In this document: positions 1 to 8,226 of the stretch, piece by piece
Layout: each line of letters starts with the position of its first letter
How positions within the stretch are numbered: position 1 is the first letter of the stretch
Assembly: GCA_025517485.1 (NCBI GenBank)
Contig: JAOPKB010000023.1
Coordinates: 1 to 58,810 of the forward strand
Direction of reading: 5' to 3'
DNA length: 58,810 bases
Source of the DNA: Natronoglomus mannanivorans
GTDB taxonomy: Archaea; Halobacteriota; Halobacteria; Halobacteriales; Natrialbaceae
Translations under genes and position numbers: made by a program
Notes under the pieces: generated by a model
What the model was told of the DNA's origin: nothing
Seen by the model: the letters and a program-made list of their open reading frames with translations, nothing else
The model's database searches: none

Positions 1-97
1 TGTGGATACGTCCGTATCTGCAAAGCGCGTCGTTGAATCAGGAAGCCCCACCCTCAAGCGCGAGCCGTCAGGCGAGTGGTAGGGTGGGGTAGTTCAC
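1..97 (+). mobile_element. Right end of a TnpB-type (IS200/IS605-like) element, partial
   Basis: The stretch ends in TAGGGTGGGGTAGTTCAC (80-97), the terminal sequence typical of haloarchaeal tnpB elements, preceded by a GC-rich hairpin-prone stretch. The reverse complement of the same terminus occurs at 8056-8079. The element body, if any, lies left of the window. Coding sequence resembling the middle of a methyltransferase begins right at the junction, so the element seems to have inserted into or deleted part of that gene. The IS assignment is from sequence recognition only. Confidence 0.6.
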
Positions 98-469
98 GCG
101 GTCGACGTCCAGGAGGAGATGCACGAGCACTACCGAGAGAAAGGCGTCCCTGAGAACGTCGAACTCGTCACCAGCGACGTGAGCGACCTGCCGTTCGACG
201 ACGAGGGCGTCGACGCCGCGTTCTCGACGATGACCTACCACGAGTTCGCGAGCGACGAGGCGCTGGCCGAGATTCGCCGGGTCCTCGCGCCCGCCGGCCG
301 ACTCGTGATCGTCGACTGGGCGGCGACCGGTCCCGGCAATGACGGCCCGCCGGTCGACGAGCGGTACAGCGCCGACGAGGCGACAGATGCCCTCCGCGAT
401 GCCGGGTTCACTATCGAGCACGAGGCCGTTCGACCCGAGACGTTCCTGCTCATCGCGACGCTCGAGTGA
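98..469 (+). pseudogene. Class I SAM-dependent methyltransferase, 5'-truncated
   Basis: The frame is open from 83 and the first ATG is at 119. Residues just before that ATG read AVDVQEEMHEHYREKG, the strand-2 acidic-loop region of a class I methyltransferase. Next come motif II/III-like segments (VTSDVSDLPFDDEGVDAAFS), a RRVLAPAGRLVIVDW segment and a C-terminal strand. The glycine-rich SAM-binding motif I that should precede it is missing, replaced by the IS end at 1-97. The family is normally about 180-250 residues and only about 120 remain. It is most likely a dead fragment, although translation from 119 is possible. Confidence 0.7.
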
Positions 470-809
470 TCGCGCAATCGTTCCCTTCGAAGACTGTTAC
501 TGACTGGGTTTCGGGACCGCAGTGTCAATCGCGAATCGAGAAACGGACACCGACACAGCCGTGGTCCCCATCAGGTGTCCGAAGAGACGGCGGTTCGCTG
601 GCATCGCGTTGCCATCTCGAACCCGGCGGACGGCGTCACGGACGCTACGCAGGACCCCGTCGGACCGAGCGTGAGAATCAGTCTGGAATCGAGTGCAACG
701 AACGGGAGTGATTTACGACGTGTACGTGCATATTGACCGTCGTGTATGCTCTACACGTGGATGAACACGATCGAAACACCACGTCATTCAAAGCTGACTG
801 TGAGCGATC
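470..809. other. Gap with a possible decayed gene fragment
   Basis: No complete gene. On the plus strand about 555-740 reads as a plausible protein tail (core TAVRWHRVAISNPADG) ending in a stop, without a credible start. It may be the end of a gene lost with the neighbouring truncation. I do not recognise the family. Confidence 0.25.
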
Positions 810-1169
810 TCACAGCGCAATTGGTGAGTCAAGAACAGGGTCAGCGTCAATAATGGCAAACAGCGAGGGTTGCAACTGATCGAACTGGGGAGTTGGTTCC
901 ACCAGTTGGCGTTCTTGATCGTATTCGACAACTGATTGGTCCGCTAGCTTTGGGATATGCACGTGGTGCAACTCCATCCGAATCTGTGTCAATTCTTCTT
1001 CTGAAATCTCTCGCAGCGGTGTGTGGTGATTGTGTTTGATGATTGTCTTCGCGAGATCGTTCACCGTTAGCGACCGCCTCTCACTCGCGAGTACTGCAAG
1101 GACGATGCGACGATGTTGCTCTTGACACAATTCGAGAAGCGTATCGAATTCGGTAGAAGTCCCAACCAT
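810..1169 (-). CDS. DUF7344-like winged-helix protein
   Basis: A 119-residue protein with the pattern of the haloarchaeal DUF7344 family: an N-terminal helix with LLELCQEQHRRIVLAVL, a middle helix LTVNDLAKTI, then ELHHVHIPKLADQSVVEYD, the recognition helix and wing of a winged helix. The family is thought to be transcriptional regulators, but no target is known. A TATA-like CTATATAT lies only about 10 bases upstream of the ATG, so the annotated start could be slightly too early. It is transcribed towards the broken methyltransferase and stands alone. Confidence 0.75.
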   Translation of the reverse strand: MVGTSTEFDTLLELCQEQHRRIVLAVLASERRSLTVNDLAKTIIKHNHHTPLREISEEELTQIRMELHHVHIPKLADQSVVEYDQERQLVEPTPQFDQLQPSLFAIIDADPVLDSPIAL

Positions 1170-1260
1170 GAGCGGATATATAGGTCCCTTGCGGAAGAGG
1201 GGGAGGGCTGTATAGTACTACTGTTGACAGTGATGCCCCGAACGTTCGGTAGGTGGAGAG

Positions 1261-1929
1261 TTAATCTTTCTCCTCGTCTGGATGGCTAATCGTCAACGTA
1301 CTTGTGATAAGATTGTTGTATGCCGCGCGAAATCGGTTCGAAAGTGTCTGTTGAGCGATCCCCATTTGTTCCGCCAGCTCTCTCATTGTTACTGCGCGTG
1401 GAACCTCATAGTAGCCTGCTTCGAGCGCAGTTATCAGTGTCTCCCGTTGTGTCGGTGTGAGATCGTACTGGGCGCTCGCCATCGGCTGTTCCTGCTCTCG
1501 AGTCCGGTTAAGTTCGAATGAAATATCGTTTTCATCACACGCTTCTCGAAATTCCGAGAGAGCGTCTCGGCTGTCGAATCGCATTCGTAATTCCCAATCT
1601 TCCGCTTTGCCGATTGCTTGCATGAGTGTTGCCCCGAGTTCAACATATGCATAGATGATGGTCTCGACGTTTTCCGTCCACTCGGCCCGATACAATTTCG
1701 CCCCCTCTACTTCGTCGATAACAGCGGTGTTTGTCACAGAGGAATCGTCCTGAAACGCATCTTCAAACGCTGCGTGATCACGACCACTCACCCAGAAATA
1801 AGGCATAATCCGATCTTCCATCGTTGCCACAACCTGTTCGATCTCGACGATCATCTGCGGTGTCGCTGTGAGTGCGTGGTTCAGTGCGAAATCATCTGAC
1901 TTGACGGAAAAATCGGCAATAATGCTCAT
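1261..1929 (-). CDS. Bacterio-opsin activator (Bat)-type HTH regulator
   Basis: 222 residues. The C-terminal 55 residues are an HTH_10 domain: LTPTQRETLITALEAGYYEVPR, then MRELAEQMGIAQQTLSNRFRAA, the helix-turn-helix. The N-terminal 150 residues are the sensor-like Bat-associated domain without a PAS or receiver module. Such proteins are single-component DNA-binding regulators in haloarchaea. An AT-rich TATA-like element (CTTATTG on the minus strand, about 1950) lies about 23 bases before the ATG, so the mRNA is probably leaderless. Two decayed relatives occur nearby (about 5.3 and 7.7 kb). Confidence 0.85.
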   Translation of the reverse strand: MSIIADFSVKSDDFALNHALTATPQMIVEIEQVVATMEDRIMPYFWVSGRDHAAFEDAFQDDSSVTNTAVIDEVEGAKLYRAEWTENVETIIYAYVELGATLMQAIGKAEDWELRMRFDSRDALSEFREACDENDISFELNRTREQEQPMASAQYDLTPTQRETLITALEAGYYEVPRAVTMRELAEQMGIAQQTLSNRFRAAYNNLITSTLTISHPDEEKD

Positions 1930-2049
1930 ACCGCTGGTTGGGGGTCAAGCACAATAAGTTGCAATCGGAATAGCGTGTCTCTGTACTATCCACATAGGGT
2001 GTTCAGTCCAGACAGAAGGCGTATTATCCGCATATGCCTCTGTGAATAG

Positions 2050-2226
2050 ATGTCTCACAGCCGGTCAGTATCCCTCGGAACCGTTCTGGGTAGTGTAGGG
2101 TTCACGGTATTGCTCCTTCTTAGCGACTCTCTCAATGATCTCGTCGTAGTTGCCCTTCTTGTCTTCCCGTTTGTAATGCTCGGAGGTGCGTCGGCGGCCG
2201 AGGTCGATCTGTTCAGCCCAATTTGA
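2050..2226 (+). CDS. Small two-helix membrane protein
   Basis: A 58-residue ORF starting MSHSRSVSLGTVL. It has two hydrophobic stretches, roughly residues 10-24 and 31-46 (LVVVALLVFPFVML), joined by the polar loop SDSLND, and a short acidic tail. Codon choice fits haloarchaeal genes. Both segments are long enough to span a membrane. I do not recognise a named family. It converges with the regulator at 2329-2745. The 400-base interval would otherwise be empty. Confidence 0.55.
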   Translation: MSHSRSVSLGTVLGSVGFTVLLLLSDSLNDLVVVALLVFPFVMLGGASAAEVDLFSPI

Positions 2227-2328
2227 GGGGCGAACCGGGCGTTTTCGACGGACGATGTCCTATAGTAGCCACTGAACGTCACTGCACGTCTGATCGCACG
2301 AGGGCTGTGCGATCTGGTGTACATAGTT

Positions 2329-2745
2329 TCAGCTGTTACTATAGCTCTGAGCCGGGACTTCGGCATCGTCGACGTGCTCGTACTTGTCCTCGAACTCCTG
2401 GATGAGTTGGCCCATCTTGGCGTACCAGTCGTTCAACATCCGCTGCATGTCGCTTGCGATCTGGGTCGGATCGGTCGGGTGGTAGACGTGGTAGTAGCCA
2501 CCCTGCTCGTAGTTGACCTGCTCTTTCTGGATGAAACCGCTCTGGAGCAATCGCTGGATCGAGCGGTACGCGGTCGACCGCTCGCGGTCTACACGCTCGG
2601 CGACTTCGTCGATCGTCAGCGGCTCATCGCTCTCGACCATCGCTCGGAAGCACTCTTTGTCGAGCTGTTTGAGACCGTGGATACACTCCAGGAGACCTTC
2701 ACACTCCATATCTTGCTGGAGTTGTTCTGACATCGAATCTGGCAT
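2329..2745 (-). CDS. TrmB-like HTH regulator of the sulfite-exporter cassette
   Basis: A winged helix-turn-helix protein. LTIDEVAERVDRERSTAYRS is the helix-turn-helix, followed by IQRLLQSGFIQKEQV and a strand pair (GGYYHVYHPTD), with a C-terminal helix (MQRMLNDWYAKMGQLIQEF) likely for dimerisation. An upstream start at 2802 is open, but a TATA box at 2774-2781 sits about 30 bases before the ATG at 2745, so I chose the leaderless start (138 residues). It lies directly downstream of, and on the same strand as, the TauE/SafE gene and probably regulates that cassette. Confidence 0.8.
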   Translation of the reverse strand: MPDSMSEQLQQDMECEGLLECIHGLKQLDKECFRAMVESDEPLTIDEVAERVDRERSTAYRSIQRLLQSGFIQKEQVNYEQGGYYHVYHPTDPTQIASDMQRMLNDWYAKMGQLIQEFEDKYEHVDDAEVPAQSYSNS

Positions 2746-2773
2746 GGTACTGTCTCGAGGTAGGAACCGAGCC

Positions 2774-2781
2774 GGTATAAG
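2774..2781 (-). promoter_or_regulatory. TATA box for the TrmB-like regulator
   Basis: CTTATACC on the minus strand, about 30 bases upstream of the ATG at 2745. This spacing matches archaeal leaderless promoters and decides the start. Confidence 0.5.
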
Positions 2782-2847
2782 GGTTGTGTGAATATTGTGC
2801 AATCTCGATGAGCTGGTCCGGAGGCCGACGGGAGAGAGTCGACGCCG

Positions 2848-3885
2848 TCAGTCCGCCGACGTTGCGGCAGCCGTCGACTGCTCACGCATCGCCGTGATCG
2901 TACTGTAGATCACGGCCCCGCTGACCAGCAGCGCCGAGAGCATGATCAGCGCGAAACTGATCGTGCTTAGCACGTCGATCGCCAGATAATCGCCGGCCTG
3001 GCGGAACGCCACGGCGACGGACCCGCCCAGCAACATCAGCCCGAAGTAGATCTTGATGTCGCCTTCGTCGACGATGCTCGTGGCGGCCGATCCGATGCGA
3101 GCGCCGAGTGCGCTGCCGGCCAAAAGCGGTGCGACGATCGAGAGGTCGACCCCGCCTTCCATCCCGTAGAGGAACGAACCGATCCCGCCCGAGAAGACGA
3201 TCTCGAACAGGTCGGTCCCGACCGCCACGGGGACGGGAACCCCGATGAGGTAGAACATCGCGGGCATCCGAATGAAGCCTCCACCCACGCCGAGAAAGCC
3301 CGACAGCAGGCCCGTCACGAACGCGACGCCCAGGATCATCCACAGCGAGACCTGGATCCCCCCGGCGATCGTGATCATCGGTGGGACGCGATAGGACTGG
3401 ATCTTCTTCGCGATATCCGGGATCGCATCCGGATCGATCTCCTGGTCCGCGGCCTCGTGGTGGCCGCCGCTGTCGTCATCACCGTCGTTGTTGAGCGCGT
3501 TGTACGTGACGAACAGGCCGATCGCCCCCAGCAGGACGACGTACGTCACGCCGATGACGCCGCTGGCGAGTCCGAGCTCCTCGAGGTAAAACACCCCAAT
3601 GCGGCCGACCTCGATACCGACGGAGGTCCCGACGATCATCAGCCCGCCGAGTTTGTAGTCGACCTGTCCCAGATCGTGGTGTTTCAGCGTCGCGATGACG
3701 GCCGTCCCGAAGACGAAGGCCATTCCACTCCCGACGGCGACTCGGGCAGGATACCCCATCACGAGCAACGCAGGCGTGACGAGGAACGAGCCACCCATGC
3801 CGAAGAAGCCGAACAGTACGCCGACCATGAAGCCGAAGCTCACGAACAAGGCGAGCACCGTCAGTGCGATTCCAAACAGTTCCAT
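2848..3885 (-). CDS. Sulfite exporter TauE/SafE family permease
   Basis: A 345-residue polytopic membrane protein made of two related halves. Each half carries a glycine-rich signature: VGVLFGFFGMGGSFLVTPAL near residue 22 and GLLSGFLGVGGGFIRMPAM near residue 200, the hallmark of TauE/SafE (COG0730). A charged, His/Asp-rich loop (DGDDDSGGHHEAADQ) of about 45 residues separates the halves. The family moves sulfite, sulfonates or other organosulfur anions across the membrane. The stop of the upstream 49-residue gene abuts its ATG, so the two are one transcription unit. Substrate is inferred from the family only. Confidence 0.9.
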   Translation of the reverse strand: MELFGIALTVLALFVSFGFMVGVLFGFFGMGGSFLVTPALLVMGYPARVAVGSGMAFVFGTAVIATLKHHDLGQVDYKLGGLMIVGTSVGIEVGRIGVFYLEELGLASGVIGVTYVVLLGAIGLFVTYNALNNDGDDDSGGHHEAADQEIDPDAIPDIAKKIQSYRVPPMITIAGGIQVSLWMILGVAFVTGLLSGFLGVGGGFIRMPAMFYLIGVPVPVAVGTDLFEIVFSGGIGSFLYGMEGGVDLSIVAPLLAGSALGARIGSAATSIVDEGDIKIYFGLMLLGGSVAVAFRQAGDYLAIDVLSTISFALIMLSALLVSGAVIYSTITAMREQSTAAATSAD

Positions 3886-4035
3886 CTATGCGTTCTCGAT
3901 CCGCTCGATAATCGGGTCTGCTGCGACCTGTTCGACGACACCGTAGCCCACGTAGAGGACGATCGCCTCGAGGAAGACGGCGCCGACGAGCACGCCTGCC
4001 CGTACCGGTGGTGAAAGCGTCGCGAGATCGATCAT
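3886..4035 (-). CDS. DUF7512-like small membrane protein
   Basis: A 49-residue ORF starting MIDLATLSPPVRAGVLVG. It has one hydrophobic segment (VRAGVLVGAVFLEAIVLYVGYGVVEQV) and a short charged tail (IIERIENA). Its TAG is immediately followed by the ATG of the TauE/SafE permease. Small proteins of this kind occur next to TauE/SafE genes in other haloarchaea, so it may be an accessory subunit. The DUF7512 assignment is from memory of that family. Confidence 0.7.
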   Translation of the reverse strand: MIDLATLSPPVRAGVLVGAVFLEAIVLYVGYGVVEQVAADPIIERIENA

Positions 4036-4340
4036 CGATTCCGACCTCCATCCGATGGTTGTGTGCAGCTCATGATTTTCTACTCACTACTGTCTATCCG
4101 GAGGATGCGTATAATGCTTTTGGGCTTATTGTACAATATTACTGCGAGCTATCTCACGGCTATCCAACCGAAATATCTCTATACGTTATGTGGATATAGA
4201 CATCCGGATGATACCGACGTCTATCGCTCGGGCGCGGCCGGACCCTCCTCGACCGCTCGTCGCGACCGGTCGGCCAGGTCGTCGAACGACACTCCGGTGA
4301 GATCGTTCCACGAGTTCCTGCTCGAGCCCGCACTCACGAC
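4036..4340. promoter_or_regulatory. Divergent intergenic region between the TauE cassette and the stress protein
   Basis: About 300 bases separating divergent genes. AT-rich patches occur at 4108-4140 (TATAATGC, TTGTACAATATTAC) and 4165-4200 (AAATATCTCTATACG, GTGGATATAGA). Related half-sites CTATCCGGAGGATG (about 4092) and ACATCCGGATGATA (about 4200) form a possible operator pair for a shared regulator. No gene is seen. Confidence 0.35.
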
Positions 4341-4367
4341 ATGGTATTGAACAGTGGAAACAATATT

Positions 4368-5237
4368 ATGTCGTCGGAATCTACGGAGAGTATGAAAGCG
4401 ATCTGTGCAACCGACCTCTCTGCCGCCAGCGAGGCGACCATCGAGAACGAGACCTGCCTCGAGTGTCTCGGGCGAATCGGCGTCGAGGAGATCCACCTCG
4501 TGACCGTCATCCCGTCGAACGTCCACGCCGGTATGCCGGGGATGGATTTCGAAGGTCGACGCGAGCGAGCGCTCGAGCGGTATCGGGACGTGATCGAAGA
4601 CGCTGGCTTCGACGTCGAGGCACACGTCGTTCGCGGGACGCCACATCGGCGGATCAACGGCATCGCCGAAACCGTCGGAGCGAGCCTCACGATCGTCGGC
4701 TCGCGAGGGAAGAGTCCGCTCGAGAACCGCGTCATCGGGTCGACCGCGCGCAATCTCGCGCGGACGACGGTCGTCCCGTTGCTCGTCAACCGCATCGAAC
4801 GTGGAGCGGACGAGCCGAACGTCCTCCGCGAACACCTATTCCGGCGGGTGCTGTACGCGACGGACTTCTCCGAGAACGCCGAGCGGGCGTTCGAGGCGTT
4901 CTCGTACCTTCGACACGCCACACAAGAGGCGACGCTGGTCCACGTCGAGACGCCGAAGGACCCGGAACTCCCCGAAGGGGGTGATCCCGAAGCGCGACTC
5001 GCCGAGTTGTCGACCGAACTCGAGGACTGGGGGCTCGAGACGCGAACCGAAGTCCGGCGGGGCGATCCCGCCGACGAGATTCTCGCCGCGGAAGATGAGT
5101 ACGAGCCGACGGTGATCCTCGTCGGATCGCGCGGTCACAGCAGGCTCCGCCGACTGTTGCTCGGGAGCGTCTCCGAAGACGTCGTCGCACGGGCCGACGG
5201 GAACGTCATGCTCGTCCCGCCAGAGCGGCTGGCCTGA
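4368..5237 (+). CDS. Tandem universal stress protein (two UspA domains)
   Basis: Two UspA folds in one chain. Domain 1 starts MKAICATDLSAASEA and ends TIVGSRGKSPLENRVIGSTARNLARTT. Domain 2 starts RRVLYATDFSENAERA and ends ILVGSRGHSRLRRLLLGSVSEDV. Both carry the G-x-R-G(x8-9)G-S nucleotide-binding loop, so both may bind ATP or AMP. Starts at 4341, 4368 and 4392 are in frame; 4368 or 4392 best fits the family N-terminus. It is divergent from the sulfite-exporter cassette, and UspA genes often accompany that cassette in haloarchaea. Confidence 0.9.
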   Translation: MSSESTESMKAICATDLSAASEATIENETCLECLGRIGVEEIHLVTVIPSNVHAGMPGMDFEGRRERALERYRDVIEDAGFDVEAHVVRGTPHRRINGIAETVGASLTIVGSRGKSPLENRVIGSTARNLARTTVVPLLVNRIERGADEPNVLREHLFRRVLYATDFSENAERAFEAFSYLRHATQEATLVHVETPKDPELPEGGDPEARLAELSTELEDWGLETRTEVRRGDPADEILAAEDEYEPTVILVGSRGHSRLRRLLLGSVSEDVVARADGNVMLVPPERLA

Positions 5238-5475
5238 CGCCGGACGAACCGGATTCGACCGATCGGGTCAAAAACGCGCATCGGTCGCGTTCGAGGGCGT
5301 CGACGTGGCTTTCGGCGAACCAGCGCGCGATCGGACTCTCGGCACGGTGCAGGACGGCACTACAGGTTGACTCGGTTACTGCGAGCGCCGACGCGACGTC
5401 CGTCAGCGCCGCTTCGCGAGGGACGTCGTAGTATCCCGCATCGAGAACGTATGCGCCGTCGACGCGAGACGCGTG
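5236..5475 (-). pseudogene. Remnant of a Bat-type HTH_10 regulator
   Basis: On the minus strand the residues LDAGYYDVPREAALTDVAS followed by ALAVTESTCSAVLHRAES match an HTH_10 DNA-binding domain. The sensor part and an in-frame start are missing, and the upstream extension of the frame is low-complexity Arg-rich translation. Only the last 70-80 residues of a regulator normally over 200 long remain. Confidence 0.5.
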
Positions 5476-5476
5476 T

Positions 5477-5693
5477 CGAGAACACCCTCGAGACGCTTCA
5501 CGAAGTGGTCGTCGAACCCGTGGACAGCCCGCCTCCCCCACCACACCTTCGCCTCCCCCGTGAGGCGGGTATTCCGACCGTGTCGGACGACGAATTCGAG
5601 ACAGTTCTCGACGAACTCGAGACACGACGGCGACTACTGTACGGACTGATCGAACCCGACGCTCGAGAGTGGCCGTTCCGGAGGACCGACTGA
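5477..5693 (+). CDS. Short unrecognised protein or gene tail
   Basis: The frame reads with good haloarchaeal codon choice from about 5477 to the stop. It contains ENTLETLHEVVVEPVDS, a run of five prolines, then SDDEFETVLDELETRRRLLYG, an acidic amphipathic helix. The first ATG of the open frame (5367) lies inside the antisense HTH remnant and gives Arg-rich sequence, so the true start is unclear. It may be a truncated gene. I do not recognise it. Confidence 0.35.
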
Positions 5694-5773
5694 GCCCCCT
5701 GTCGGGGGCTGATCGTTCCCGGTGATCGGTATCCACCATATCGTTCAATACTCTGGGGATCGAAGGACGACGT

Positions 5774-6130
5774 ATGGCAACTGACGATACGCTGGTTCGA
5801 ACACTGTTGATCGTTATCGCCGCGATCCTGCTCCTACCGCTTCTCATGATGGCGCTCGCGATGCCCTTCATGGGCGTCTGGGGCGGCGGCCACATGTGGA
5901 ACGGCGGTGCGTGGGGCGGCAGCGGAGCCACGTGGATGTGGGTACTGATGTCGATCGCTCCGTTACTGGTGATTCTCGGTATCGGATACCTCCTGTTCAA
6001 CGCAGTTCGACAGTCTGGAACGCAACGGACGGATCCTGCACTCGAAGAACTGAGAGCCGCCTACGCTCGCGGTGACCTCACGGACGAGGAGTTCGAAAAA
6101 CGCCGTGAACGCCTGCAACGAGAGAAGTAG
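5774..6130 (+). CDS. SHOCT-domain membrane protein
   Basis: 118 residues. Two membrane segments (about residues 9-33 and 57-77) flank a Gly/Trp/His/Met-rich loop (VWGGGHMWNGGAWGGSGATW). The C-terminus is a SHOCT motif: DPALEELRAAYARGDLTDEEFEKR. SHOCT ends occur in many short bacterial and archaeal membrane proteins and probably mediate oligomerisation. The Met/His-rich loop could contact a metal, but that is inference. It stands alone on the plus strand and converges on the kinase gene. Confidence 0.85.
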   Translation: MATDDTLVRTLLIVIAAILLLPLLMMALAMPFMGVWGGGHMWNGGAWGGSGATWMWVLMSIAPLLVILGIGYLLFNAVRQSGTQRTDPALEELRAAYARGDLTDEEFEKRRERLQREK

Positions 6131-6312
6131 TGGTCGAGGAGCGGTCGCTCGCAATCGGTGAACACTGGGTGGGCGACTACGCCGAAATCGACAGTGCGTG
6201 ATGGAGCCAGCACTCGCAACGGTACGTACGAGTGGAAACTGTCACCGGAACGCGACCGACCCTGACGGTGAATCGAGTCGCCTCTAATCGAGTCGCCGAC
6301 TCGGGTGTTGGC

Positions 6313-7506
6313 TCACGGGTTCGCGACTGTTCCTCGATCGTCCAGCGGACGGGGACCGTGACGATCGTGTTCCACCGGGAGCGTGAACGAAAACGTCGAG
6401 CCCTCGTGTGGCTCGGACTCCACCCAGATCTCGCCGCCGTGTCGCTCGACGATCCGTCTGCACAACGCCAATCCGAGTCCCGTTCCCGGCCGTTCGTCGG
6501 GGCCGTGAAGCCGTTGGAACACCTCGAAGATGCGCTCCTGTTCCGCCGAATCGATACCGATTCCGTCGTCGTGGACACTGACGACCCACTCGTCGCCGTC
6601 ACGTTCGGTCGTGATCTCGACTCGCGGGGCCGAAGCGCTGTACTGGATCGCGTTCGAGACCAGGTTCTGAAACAGCTGTCGTAACTGTCTTTCGTCGCCG
6701 TGAACACGCGGAAGCGCGTCGGCTTCGATCGCGGCGTCGGTTTCCTCGATTTTCAGTTCCAGATCCTTCCGAACGGCGGCTAGTACCTCGTCGAGGTCGA
6801 CCGGTGCAAAGGGCTCACCCTGCGTATCGATCCGCGAATACTCGAGTAGCCCGTCGATCATCTCTTTCATACGATCCGCCCCGTCGATTGCGTATGCGAG
6901 GAACTCCTCGCCGTCGTCGTCGAGGTCGTCGCCGTACCGACCGTCGATGAGTTGCAGGTAACTCGACACCATTCGAAGGGGCTCTTGCAGATCGTGGGAG
7001 GCGGCATACGCGAACTGTTCGAGTCGCTCGTTCGAGGCCTCGAGTTGCTCCTGCACCCGTTCGAGCTGTCGATTTTTCTGCTCGAGTGCGTGCGCACGCG
7101 TCTTCGCTCGTCCGTCGGACAGTCCGACGGCGAAGCCGGCGACGGCACTAAACCCAGTCAGAATGGGGATCGACCGTGTCGGGTTCGTGAGGCCCGTGTC
7201 GGGCTGAACGTGGTACAGGCCCAGGATGGCGAGCATGACCCCGATACCGGCGAGACTGCGCCACAGAATCGCAGTATGGAATCGTGGATGGATCTCGGTT
7301 CGAGACAGCCGGTAGCCGCCGACCAGAAGTACCAGCCCGGAACCGCCGACGAAGCTGAACACGACGAGCACGGCGACGATGGAGCGGTTGTGTGAGGTCG
7401 GCACGATCGACATTCCAACCGCGAGGAGGACGTAGAATACGCCGAGAACCATGATCGACGTTCTTCCGTCAATAGTTGGTGATGCGGCCTTCTGGGTTGC
7501 CATCAA
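6313..7506 (-). CDS. Membrane sensor histidine kinase
   Basis: 397 residues. Four membrane helices (about 16-35, 43-64, 82-100, 112-130) are followed by a coiled coil (ALEQKNRQLERVQEQLEAS) and a HisKA dimerisation helix with FAYAASHDLQEPLRM, phospho-acceptor His171. The ATPase domain shows the N box (NLVSNAIQYS), G1 (VHDDGIGI), F box (IFEVFQRL) and G2 (GTGLGLALCRRI). It has no PAS or GAF sensor and no adjacent response regulator, so it is an orphan kinase whose stimulus is probably sensed in or near the membrane. Confidence 0.93.
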   Translation of the reverse strand: MMATQKAASPTIDGRTSIMVLGVFYVLLAVGMSIVPTSHNRSIVAVLVVFSFVGGSGLVLLVGGYRLSRTEIHPRFHTAILWRSLAGIGVMLAILGLYHVQPDTGLTNPTRSIPILTGFSAVAGFAVGLSDGRAKTRAHALEQKNRQLERVQEQLEASNERLEQFAYAASHDLQEPLRMVSSYLQLIDGRYGDDLDDDGEEFLAYAIDGADRMKEMIDGLLEYSRIDTQGEPFAPVDLDEVLAAVRKDLELKIEETDAAIEADALPRVHGDERQLRQLFQNLVSNAIQYSASAPRVEITTERDGDEWVVSVHDDGIGIDSAEQERIFEVFQRLHGPDERPGTGLGLALCRRIVERHGGEIWVESEPHEGSTFSFTLPVEHDRHGPRPLDDRGTVANP

Positions 7507-7647
7507 ACTTGATCAGCGTTGCATTCCATACCCAATAACCATTTGGAATTGAATCTACCCGTTTCGGCGATCAGTCGACGAGTGGTTCGCACTTCGTAAC
7601 GTCGAACCTGCTGGAGACGACGAACCGAGTACCACTGGGGCAGAATC

Positions 7648-7972
7648 AGGTCTCCCGTTCGTCGACCTCCGGTGAGGGAGTCGTAATCAGCGATTTGAAC
7701 ACTTTCTGCTGAGCCCGCCGGAGGTGCTAGTGGAACGTCGGCGGCGCGATCTCGAGCGATTGGGCGACGTCCTCGCCGATCGTTCGCCGTGGCCACTTGA
7801 AGAGCCCGGATCGGTAGGCGGCCTCGAGGGTCGCACGCTGACGGTCAGTGAGGTCAGTTCTCAGGACGTGACGAGCGCGTTCACGCTGTCGGCTGCGTCC
7901 GCAGTCGCGGTTCCGTAACCGAGGTACTCGTCGTTCCCGATCGGGGACACACGCTCTGCAGGAGGGTCTCAA
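7648..7972 (-). pseudogene. Broken Bat-type HTH_10 regulator
   Basis: LRTDLTDRQRATLEAAYRSG, then KWPRRTIGEDVAQSLEIAPPTFH, is followed by TAG at 7727-7729. In the same frame the DNA continues HLRRAQQKVFKSLITTPSPE to the natural stop, so the recognition helix is cut by one nonsense codon (one C-to-T change would turn CAG into TAG). Upstream, another frame reads ERVSPIGNDEYLGYGTATAD, the usual N-terminal neighbour, implying a frameshift too. The rest is lost at the IS remnant near 8.05 kb. Confidence 0.65.
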
Positions 7973-8049
7973 ATGAGTCGACCGAAACAGTTCGTGAGAC
8001 CGGGGTACTGGTTCAGTCTCGATACACGGAGTCTCTCGAGTACTCGTGA

Positions 8050-8135
8050 CCCAGAGAAGACGAGTGAACTACCCCACCCTACTCGCTCACGGCTATGCCG
8101 TTCGGTCCTTGAGAACGAGGCATTCTCGCCTACTT
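8050..8135 (-). mobile_element. Solo right end of a TnpB-type element
   Basis: On the minus strand this reads a GC-rich hairpin segment, then GAGTAGGGTGGGGTAGTTCAC, the same terminus as at 80-97. No transposase ORF lies next to it. In tnpB elements this end also carries the guide (omega) RNA, so a solo end can be an IS scar or a remaining RNA unit. The calling basis is sequence recognition. Confidence 0.5.
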
Positions 8136-8169
8136 TCAGGTGAAATATCGCGTCGGACAGATCCACTCA

Positions 8170-8190
8170 CCCCACTACTTCCGCTGTTAA
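8170..8190 (+). repeat. ORB-like origin repeat, copy 1
   Basis: CCCCACTACTTCCGCTGTTAA, orientation A (C-rich end first). It lies about 36 bases beyond the stop of the 8227-8523 gene. The copies at 12160, 12718, 14265 and 14388 share the orientation; those at 12908 and 12977 are inverted. Confidence 0.65.
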
Positions 8191-8226
8191 TCGACTCTCA
8201 CGATACGTGTACCTGAATACGACAAG

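Noticed and set aside
2055..2366. Minus-strand ORF of 103 residues
   Set aside because: Low-complexity Arg/Ser/Thr translation opposite the better small membrane ORF at 2050-2226.
5206..6000. Minus-strand 264-residue ORF
   Set aside because: Only its last 80 residues resemble a protein (HTH_10 remnant). The rest is antisense to the SHOCT gene and Arg-rich.
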